Shown here piece by piece: positions 1-5,266 of a stretch of 11,938 nt of DNA. The notes beneath the pieces were generated by a model, which saw only the letters and a list, made by a program, of their open reading frames with translations, was not told the DNA's origin and did no database searches. The DNA lies in NCBI GenBank assembly GCA_034431895.1, contig DAOUCM010000074.1, forward strand, positions 1 through 11,938, written 5' to 3'. The stretch is from JAABUE01 sp034431895. Its GTDB lineage: Bacteria > Chloroflexota > Anaerolineae > Anaerolineales > Villigracilaceae. The position numbers and the translations under genes were made by a program. Position 1 is the first letter of the stretch. Every line of letters starts with the position of its first letter.

Positions 1-25
1 TTGTTCTAAAAACGCTATGTTTTTT

Positions 26-104
26 GTCACTGCGAGCGATAGCGAAGCAGTCTCCCGGTCTGCCAGGAGATTGCTTCGTCGCAAAGAACGCTCCTCGCAA
101 TGAC
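26..104. repeat. 79-bp imperfect palindrome downstream of leuC (dispersed MITE-like repeat)
   Basis: The left arm begins GTCACTGCGAGCG and runs to AGCGAAGCAGTCTCC. The right arm begins GGAGATTGCTTCGTCGC and ends CGCTCCTCGCAATGAC. The two are nearly complementary around a short centre (about 56-65) and end in GTCA/TGAC. Elements with this GTCATTGCGAG...GAAGCAATCTCC signature are familiar dispersed intergenic repeats in many bacterial genomes. No coding capacity is seen. The hairpin is not followed by a T-run on the minus strand, so it is not a typical terminator for leuC. Confidence 0.85.
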
Positions 105-119
105 AACTATGCGAAAATG

Positions 120-130
120 TGACATTGTCA
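120..130. other. Short perfect palindrome TGACATTGTCA after leuC
   Basis: TGACA and TGTCA are separated by one base, 2 bp from the leuC stop codon. It may be a small operator-like site or chance; no gene start lies nearby in the window to support a regulatory role. Confidence 0.3.
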
Positions 131-132
131 AA

Positions 133-1548
133 CTACGTACCTACTTCCGACAAAAACTTGCGCGCATCAGCCACAACGCCCTCGATCGCCGCCGCCGCTG
201 CGGTCAACGGCGAGGCCAAAAAGGTGCGCCCGCCCTTGCCCTGGCGGCCTTCGAAGTTGCGGTTGCTGGTGCTGACGGCGTATTGACCGGGTTCGAGTTG
301 ATCGCCGTTCATCGCCAAGCACATCGAACAGCCAGCCTCGCGCCAGTCGGCGCCGGCTTCTTTGAAAACCTTGTGCAGGCCCTCGGCTTCGGCTTGCTGC
401 TTGACCTGCTGTGAGCCAGGCACGACCATGACGCGCACGCCATCGGCCACTTTGCGGCCCTTCAAAACGGAGGCCGCCTGACGCAGGTCGGAGAGGCGCG
501 AATTGGTGCAACTGCCGATGAAGACCACATCCACTTTGTGACCGAGCAGCGGCTGGCCGGGGCGCAAATCCATGTAGGCCAGCGCCTTTTCGAGGGCGGC
601 TCTCTGGGAGGCGTCGCCATACGAAGCCGGGTCGGGGATGCGTTCCGTGATCTTCATGCCCATGCCGGGATTGGTGCCGTAGGTAATCATCGGCTCGAGG
701 GCAGAAGCGTCCAGCGTAATGGTTTTGTCGTAAACAGCGCCTTCGTCGCTGGGCAGGGATTTCCAGCGCGCCAGCGCCCGCTCCCACTCGGCGCCTTGGG
801 GCGCAAACTCCCGCCCGGCCAGGTATTCGAAAGTAGTGTCATCCGGGGCAACCATGCCCGCCCGCGCTCCGCCTTCGATGGACATGTTACAAACCGTCAT
901 GCGTTCTTCCATCGAGAGCGCACGAATGGCCTGACCGGTATATTCGAAGACATGCCCTGTACCGCCGCCGACGCCTATTTGGGCAATGAGCGCCAGGATG
1001 AGGTCCTTGGCGGTCACGCCGCGCGCCAATCTACCGTCCACGCGCACTTCGCACGTTTTGGGCTTGCGCTGGAGCAGGCATTGGGTGGCCAGCACATGCT
1101 CGACCTCGCTCGTGCCGATGCCAAAGGCCAGCGCGCCGAACGCGCCGTGTGTGGCGGTGTGACTGTCGCCGCACACGATGGTCATGCCGGGCTGGGTCAA
1201 TCCCAGTTCCGGGCCGATGACGTGGACGATGCCGCGCTTGGGGCTGTCCAATCCGTAAAGCGGGATGCCAAACTCGGCGGCGTTCTTCTCCATCTGGCGG
1301 ATCTGGGCCTCGGCAATCGGGTCGGCCATCGGCAGGGAAAGATCGTGCGTGGGCGTGGAGTGATCCATCGTGGCAAAGGTCTTGTCGGGGCGGCGGACCT
1401 TCAGCCCGCGCTGACGCAAAGCGGCAAAAGCCTGCGGCGAGGTCACCTCATGAACGAGGTGAAGGTCAATGTACAAAACAGCCGGGGAGTCGGGTTGTTG
1501 GACGACGACATGCGCATCCCAGACTTTTTGGAAGAGGGTTTTGGGCAT
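133..1548 (-). CDS. leuC: 3-isopropylmalate dehydratase, large subunit
   Basis: LeuC forms, with LeuD, the [4Fe-4S] isomerase that converts 2- to 3-isopropylmalate in leucine synthesis. The 471 residues match the bacterial (E. coli-like) large subunit. Iron-sulfur ligands are Cys347 in IGSCTNSRLSDLR and Cys407/Cys410 in GCSMCLAMN. Other aconitase-family landmarks are CGDSHTATHGAFGALAFGIG (126-145), NMSIEGGARAG (221-231) and STSNRNFEGRQGKGGRT (426-442). The start at 1548 has only a weak TGGAA signal about 6 bases upstream. The leader-rich N-terminus KTLFQKVWDAHVV matches the family start. leuD is not in the window; the 132 bases after leuC hold a palindromic element instead, so leuD would start beyond the left edge or lie elsewhere. 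Confidence 0.97.
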   Translation of the reverse strand: MPKTLFQKVWDAHVVVQQPDSPAVLYIDLHLVHEVTSPQAFAALRQRGLKVRRPDKTFATMDHSTPTHDLSLPMADPIAEAQIRQMEKNAAEFGIPLYGLDSPKRGIVHVIGPELGLTQPGMTIVCGDSHTATHGAFGALAFGIGTSEVEHVLATQCLLQRKPKTCEVRVDGRLARGVTAKDLILALIAQIGVGGGTGHVFEYTGQAIRALSMEERMTVCNMSIEGGARAGMVAPDDTTFEYLAGREFAPQGAEWERALARWKSLPSDEGAVYDKTITLDASALEPMITYGTNPGMGMKITERIPDPASYGDASQRAALEKALAYMDLRPGQPLLGHKVDVVFIGSCTNSRLSDLRQAASVLKGRKVADGVRVMVVPGSQQVKQQAEAEGLHKVFKEAGADWREAGCSMCLAMNGDQLEPGQYAVSTSNRNFEGRQGKGGRTFLASPLTAAAAAIEGVVADARKFLSEVGT

Positions 1549-1560
1549 GGGGGTTCCAGT

Positions 1561-1602
1561 GTTCAGTGATCAGTAATCAGTGTTCAGTGAGCAGTGAGCA
1601 GT
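1561..1602. repeat. Heptanucleotide tandem array upstream of leuC (6 units)
   Basis: Six contiguous 7-bp units on the plus strand: GTTCAGT, GATCAGT, AATCAGT, GTTCAGT and two GAGCAGT. The core CAGT is invariant. The GAGCAGT units differ by one base from GAGTAGT seen in the array before ilvC, so the arrays may be related. It lies between the small ORF stop and the leuC start. A partial unit (TTCCAGT) continues to 1554, near the weak leuC ribosome binding site. Confidence 0.93.
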
Positions 1603-1611
1603 GGCCAGGGA

Positions 1612-1767
1612 TCAGGCCTCAGCCGAGTCGCCGGCCGATGAAACGGAAGCAGGCTGCGGGTCGGGCAGAGCGGCCAGGTCCCAGCCCGAAGGCATGGTAT
1701 TCGGCTCGGGGAAGGGGTCGAACAGCGGGGCTTCGGAAACGTTTGGATTGTCTGTAGAGGTAGACAT
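1612..1767 (-). CDS. Small acidic Pro-rich protein of unknown function, 51 codons
   Basis: I do not recognise this protein. The ORF starts at an ATG with AAAAGGAG 8 bases upstream, one of the best ribosome binding sites in the window, and stops at TGA before the heptad array that precedes leuC. The product has 51 residues, 9 Pro, 8 Asp/Glu and no Lys, Arg or His, so it is strongly acidic. It has no signal peptide or membrane span. The centre (about 16-38) reads FDPFPEPNTM then PSGWDLAALPD, which could be a short binding motif in a disordered chain. It sits inside the operon between leuA and leuC, so it would be co-expressed with them. It might modulate an Ilv/Leu enzyme, but nothing in the sequence proves this. 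A second ORF in another frame here (1584-1772) lacks a suitable RBS. Confidence 0.6.
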   Translation of the reverse strand: MSTSTDNPNVSEAPLFDPFPEPNTMPSGWDLAALPDPQPASVSSAGDSAEA

Positions 1768-1779
1768 GGCAATTTCTCC

Positions 1780-1835
1780 TTTTGGTAGGGCAGGTCTAAG
1801 ACCTTTTGGTGGGGCAGGTCTAAGACCTGCCCTAC
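1780..1835. repeat. 24-bp tandem repeat with palindromic core, leuA to small-ORF spacer
   Basis: Two adjacent 24-bp copies (1780-1803 and 1804-1827), differing at one base, are followed by a partial arm to 1835. On the transcribed strand each copy holds GGTCTTAGACCTGCCC followed by YACCAAAA. The stretch 1809-1835 is a near-perfect palindrome (13-base arms around one central base, one G-U), so the RNA can form a strong hairpin. No T-run follows on either strand, so this is not a canonical terminator. The edge of the repeat contributes the AAAAGG of the small gene's ribosome binding site. Confidence 0.9.
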
Positions 1836-1838
1836 AAC

Positions 1839-3476
1839 TTATCCAACCAGCATGACGCCGTAGTCATTCTGGGCGGCTTGGGTTTCGGTTCGAGAAACGA
1901 TGAGTTTGTTCAGGGCGTTGATGTAGGCCTTGGCGCTGGCAACGATGATGTCGGTGTCGGCGCCATGCCCGCCAAAGACGCGCGAAAAAACGGTCTCGGA
2001 CTGCGCATCCATCGTATGCAGGCCGTCCTCACCCTGAACGCGGACGGTGACCTCGCCCAGCGCGTCTATGCCTTCGGTGACGGCGTGAACGTTGAACTCG
2101 AGCAATTTACAAGGCATCTTGACGAGGGCGTCTATGGCTTTGTAGGTGGCATCCACCGGCCCGGTGCCCATGGCGGCATAGACCAGAACGGCGCCATCCG
2201 GGCCTTTGAGCCGCACCGTAGCGGTGGGCATGCCAATCGTTCCACAGGTAACTTGTAAACCGTCGAGCGTGTAGACCGGGCGCGGCTGGTAGAACTCGTC
2301 GGCCACCAAAGCCTCCAGGTCGAGGTCGGTGATGGTCTTCTTGCGGTCGGCCAGTTCCTTGAAACGGGCAAAGGCCTGGTCGAGTTCCGCTTCGCTCAAG
2401 GCGTGTCCCATGCTCGCCAGGCGGGCGCGAAAAGCATGGCGGCCAGAGTGTTTGCCCAACACCAGGTTGCTCTGGCTGACGCCCACATCTTCGGGGCGCA
2501 TGATTTCGTAAGTCATTTGATTTTTGAGCATCCCGTCCTGATGGATGCCGGCCTCGTGCGCAAAGGCGTTGGCGCCGACGATGGCTTTGTTGGGCTGAAC
2601 GGGGATGCCGGTGTAATTGCTCACCAGTTTGCTGAGGCGGGCAATTTGGGTGGTGTCTATGCCGGTCTCCAACCCAAAGACCGGGTGGCGAGTCTTGAGC
2701 GCCATGACGACTTCTTCGAGCGAGGTATTGCCAGCGCGCTCACCGATGCCGTTGATGGTCACTTCGGCTTGACGCGCCCCCGCGCGGATGCCCGCCAGCG
2801 CGTTGGCGGTTGCCAGCCCCAGGTCGTCGTGGGTATGCACCGAAATCGTAATGCCCTCGTGCATTCCGGGCGTGTGGGCAATGATGCCAGCAATCAGCGC
2901 GCCAAATTCGTCCGGCGTGGTATAGCCCACCGTATCGGGGATATTGAGGGTGGTGGCGCCGGCCTTGATGGCCTCGCCCAAAACGAGGTACAGGAACTGC
3001 GGGTCCGATCGCCCGGCGTCTTCGGGGCTGAACTCCACGTCCTCGCACAAACTGCGGGCGTAAGCCACCATCTCGGCCACCCGCTCGACCACCTGCTCGC
3101 GGTCCATGTTGAGTTTGTGCTTCATGTGGATTTCGGAAGTAGCCAGGAAGGTGTGGATGCGGGGATGCCGCGCGCCTTTGACCGCTTCCCATGCCTTGTC
3201 AATGTCGCTCTTGGTGGCGCGCGCCAGGCCGCATATCACCGGGACTTTGACCTGCTCCTCGCCCTTGGGCGGATTGCCGACCTCCAGCGCAATGCGTCGC
3301 ACGGCTTCCAGGTCGTCGGGCGAGGCGGCCGGAAAGCCGGCCTCGATGATGTCCACGCCCAGGCGTGCCAGGGCGCGGGCCACCTCCAGTTTCTCGGCTG
3401 AGGTCATGGTCGCGCCAGGCGATTGTTCGCCGTCTCTCAACGTTGTGTCGAAAATTTTGACGTAATTGCTAACCAT
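1839..3476 (-). CDS. leuA: 2-isopropylmalate synthase
   Basis: LeuA condenses acetyl-CoA with 2-ketoisovalerate, the entry step to leucine. The 545 residues fit the bacterial family. The TIM-barrel catalytic domain (about 5-270) begins with FDTTLRDGEQSPG (9-21, Asp15 as metal ligand). It has the metal motif HTHDD (His214, His216) and GERAGN (245-250, Asn250). A linker region contains GKHSGRHAF (341-349). The C-terminal LeuA dimer domain (about 410-530) is the leucine feedback site in the family. The start at 3476 has AGGAG about 5 bases upstream. Citramalate or homocitrate synthase is less likely given length, the regulatory domain and the adjacent leuC, but these share the fold. Confidence 0.95.
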   Translation of the reverse strand: MVSNYVKIFDTTLRDGEQSPGATMTSAEKLEVARALARLGVDIIEAGFPAASPDDLEAVRRIALEVGNPPKGEEQVKVPVICGLARATKSDIDKAWEAVKGARHPRIHTFLATSEIHMKHKLNMDREQVVERVAEMVAYARSLCEDVEFSPEDAGRSDPQFLYLVLGEAIKAGATTLNIPDTVGYTTPDEFGALIAGIIAHTPGMHEGITISVHTHDDLGLATANALAGIRAGARQAEVTINGIGERAGNTSLEEVVMALKTRHPVFGLETGIDTTQIARLSKLVSNYTGIPVQPNKAIVGANAFAHEAGIHQDGMLKNQMTYEIMRPEDVGVSQSNLVLGKHSGRHAFRARLASMGHALSEAELDQAFARFKELADRKKTITDLDLEALVADEFYQPRPVYTLDGLQVTCGTIGMPTATVRLKGPDGAVLVYAAMGTGPVDATYKAIDALVKMPCKLLEFNVHAVTEGIDALGEVTVRVQGEDGLHTMDAQSETVFSRVFGGHGADTDIIVASAKAYINALNKLIVSRTETQAAQNDYGVMLVG

Positions 3477-3531
3477 ACAGTCTCCTTCTTATGAGAGCAG
3501 AGACGAGAGAGTGAAAAATGGCGAGTGATCA

Positions 3532-3580
3532 CTACTTTCTACTTTCTACTCTCTACTCTCTATTCTCTATTCTCTACTCC
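3532..3580. repeat. Heptanucleotide tandem array at the ilvC stop / ilvC-leuA spacer (7 units)
   Basis: Seven contiguous 7-bp units on the plus strand: CTACTTT twice, CTACTCT twice, CTATTCT twice and CTACTCC. The total is 49 bp, with variation at two positions. The last unit overlaps the end of ilvC and contains its stop codon. Since 7 is not a multiple of 3, TAG appears in all three frames of the transcribed strand. Bases 3546-3562 are a perfect inverted copy of 4657-4673 on the other side of ilvC. Confidence 0.95.
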
Positions 3581-4632
3581 TCTTTCTTCCAATTTTCCGG
3601 CCTCAAGGCGCGCACCGCGGCGCCGGCCTGCCACATCTCCGATTCGCGCATGGCCCGCAGTTCCGCTTCCAGGTTTTGGCGGTAATGGGGGTCAGAATTC
3701 TTTTCCAGCACGATGCGGGTCTCTTCGCCGCTGACCACGCTTTGGTAGAGATGGGCAAAGACCGGAGCGACTGCATCGCGGAAGCGATCCTTCCAGTCCA
3801 ATGCGCCGCGCTGAGCGGTGGTAGAGCAATTGGCATACATCCAATCCATGCCGTTTTCACCGACCAGGCGGATGAGCGACTGCGTCAGTTCCTCGACGGT
3901 CTCGTTGAAGGCTTCGGATGGGCTGTGACCGTGCTTGCGCAATTCGTTGTACTGGGCCTCAATCACTCCCGCCAGGGCGCCCATCAAGATGCCGCGCTCA
4001 CCCGTCAAGTCAGAATAGACTTCCTTCTCGAAGGTGGTTGGAAAGAGATACCCGGCCCCAATTGCAATGCCGAGCGCGATGGTGCGTTCCTCGGCGCGGC
4101 CGGTCGCATCCTGATAGACAGCGTAACTGGCATTGATGCCGCTGCCGGCCAAAAAGTTGCGCCGCACGCTGGTACCGGAGCCTTTGGGAGCAACCAGGGC
4201 CACGTCCACATGCGGCGGCGGGACGACGCCGGTCTGGTCTTTGTAGGTGATAGAAAAGCCATGCGAGAAGTACAGCATATCGCCCTCGTTCAGGCATTCG
4301 ACAATCTTCGGCCAATTGTCGCGCTGACCGGCATCCGAGAGCAGGTACTGAATCACCGTGCCGCGCTCGGCGGCTTCTTCGACAGAAAAGAGCGTTTCGC
4401 CCGGTACCCAGCCGTCGGCCAGGGCTTTGTCCCAATTCTTGGTGCCTTGCCGCTGTCCGACAATGACGTGAATGCCGTTGTCACGCATGTTCATGGCTTG
4501 CGCCGGGCCCTGCACGCCGTAGCCCAAAACCGCCACGACTTCGTTTTTCAGCACTTCGCGTGCTTTTTCCAGCGGAAACTCTTCGCGGGTGACGACTTCT
4601 TCCACGACGCCGCCAAAATTGATTTGTGCCAT
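3574..4632 (-). CDS. ilvC: Ketol-acid reductoisomerase, class I, Ilv5-like
   Basis: IlvC isomerises and reduces 2-acetolactate or 2-aceto-2-hydroxybutyrate to the dihydroxyacids, using NAD(P)H and Mg2+. It has 352 residues from the chosen start. The Rossmann loop is GYGVQG (37-42), the catalytic His124 lies in YFSHGFSI, and the metal ligands are Asp208 and Glu212 (SDLTGE) with Glu244 and Glu248 (FNETVEE). MYANCSTTAQRGALDW and the C-terminal VRALRPEN are close to the yeast Ilv5 / Bacteroidetes-type enzymes rather than to E. coli IlvC. The open frame runs 34 codons further upstream, but that stretch translates the heptad array. The ATG at 4632 has AGGAG 7 bases upstream and begins the homologous region. 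The TAG stop is the first triplet of the last unit of another heptad array. Confidence 0.96.
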   Translation of the reverse strand: MAQINFGGVVEEVVTREEFPLEKAREVLKNEVVAVLGYGVQGPAQAMNMRDNGIHVIVGQRQGTKNWDKALADGWVPGETLFSVEEAAERGTVIQYLLSDAGQRDNWPKIVECLNEGDMLYFSHGFSITYKDQTGVVPPPHVDVALVAPKGSGTSVRRNFLAGSGINASYAVYQDATGRAEERTIALGIAIGAGYLFPTTFEKEVYSDLTGERGILMGALAGVIEAQYNELRKHGHSPSEAFNETVEELTQSLIRLVGENGMDWMYANCSTTAQRGALDWKDRFRDAVAPVFAHLYQSVVSGEETRIVLEKNSDPHYRQNLEAELRAMRESEMWQAGAAVRALRPENWKKEE

Positions 4633-4645
4633 GTTTTTGCTCCTG

Positions 4646-4687
4646 TAAGTAGAGAGTAGAGAGTAGAGAGTAGTGAGTAGTGAGTAG
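4646..4687. repeat. Heptanucleotide tandem array in the ilvN-ilvC spacer (6 units)
   Basis: Six contiguous 7-bp units on the plus strand: TAAGTAG, three AGAGTAG, then two TGAGTAG. Together they fill 42 bp of the 58-bp spacer. On the transcribed strand they read CTACTCA/CTACTCT and end 3 bases before the AGGAG of ilvC. If translated, the array gives Tyr-Ser-Leu-Leu-like repeats. It is inverted relative to the array on the other side of ilvC. Confidence 0.95.
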
Positions 4688-4690
4688 TTG

Positions 4691-5248
4691 TCAATACTCT
4701 GCCAGAGCGGCCGCTGGGTGAAGATGCCAGCCATTGCCGTTGGCGCCCGGCGTGCGGCGGATGCCGGCGTGTTCGCCGCGCGTCATGGCAACCTGCCCGG
4801 TGCGCACCATTTCGAGGATGCCAATCGGTCGCAGCAACTCGACCATGCCCTCGATTTTGTCTTCGGTGCCGGTAACTTCGACAATGACCGAATCGGGCGC
4901 CACGTCCACGATGCGGGCGCGGAAAATCGCCGCCAGGTTGTTGATTTCGGCGCGTTGTTCGGGCTTTGCCTTGACCTTGATCAGCGCCAGATCGCGGGTA
5001 ACTGCCGGCTGGCGTGAGACATCCTGCACGTCAATCACATTGACCAATTTGTACAGGTTGGCCTCAATCTTGTGCGCATCCAGGTCGTTGGCGCACTCGG
5101 TCACAATGGTCATGCGCGAGATGCCCGGTCTTTCGGTGCGCCCTACCGCCAGCGACTCGATGTTGAAGTTACGGCGGCGAAACAGCGAAGCCACACGATT
5201 CAACACGCCGGGTTTATCTTCGACCAGAGCGATAAAGGTGTATTGCAT
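4691..5248 (-). CDS. ilvN: Acetohydroxyacid synthase, regulatory (small) subunit
   Basis: This is the regulatory partner of IlvB; in the family it activates the catalytic subunit and confers feedback inhibition by valine. The 185 residues comprise an N-terminal ACT domain (about 3-77), with DKPGVLNRVASLFRRRNFNI (11-30) and ESLAVGRTE, and a C-terminal small-subunit domain (about 85-160), with RDLALIKVKA and RTGQVAMTRG. A ~25-residue tail beyond the usual end is rich in Gly, Ala and His. The start is fixed by a strong AAGGAGAG 5 bases upstream. The stop lies 3 bp from a heptanucleotide repeat array that fills most of the spacer to ilvC. The symbol ilvH would be equally valid. Confidence 0.95.
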   Translation of the reverse strand: MQYTFIALVEDKPGVLNRVASLFRRRNFNIESLAVGRTERPGISRMTIVTECANDLDAHKIEANLYKLVNVIDVQDVSRQPAVTRDLALIKVKAKPEQRAEINNLAAIFRARIVDVAPDSVIVEVTGTEDKIEGMVELLRPIGILEMVRTGQVAMTRGEHAGIRRTPGANGNGWHLHPAAALAEY

Positions 5249-5266
5249 AGTTCTCTCCTTATCCTT

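Noticed and set aside
8..24. AAAAAC/GTTTTT hairpin near the left edge as a terminator for leuC
   Set aside because: The stem is only 6 bp and almost all A-T, so it is too weak to call.
538..1569. Long plus-strand open frames opposite leuC, leuA, ilvC, ilvB, ilvD and the M32 gene (for example 538-1569, 2403-3401, 3676-4659, 9917-11452)
   Set aside because: They are antisense shadows of GC-rich, well-conserved genes. They have no recognisable domains and a composition typical of reverse-strand translation.
1561..1602. CRISPR-like repeats
   Set aside because: The units are 7 bp and contiguous, without unique spacers or cas genes.
1584..1772. 62-codon minus-strand ORF in the leuA-leuC spacer
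   Set aside because: It overlaps the 51-codon ORF in another frame, its start lies inside that ORF's ribosome binding region, and its C-terminus translates the heptad repeats.
4665..4694. Perfect -35 TTGACA on the minus strand at the ilvN stop codon, as an internal promoter for ilvC
   Set aside because: No acceptable -10 is found at 16-18 bp; the downstream bases are heptad repeats such as TACTCT.
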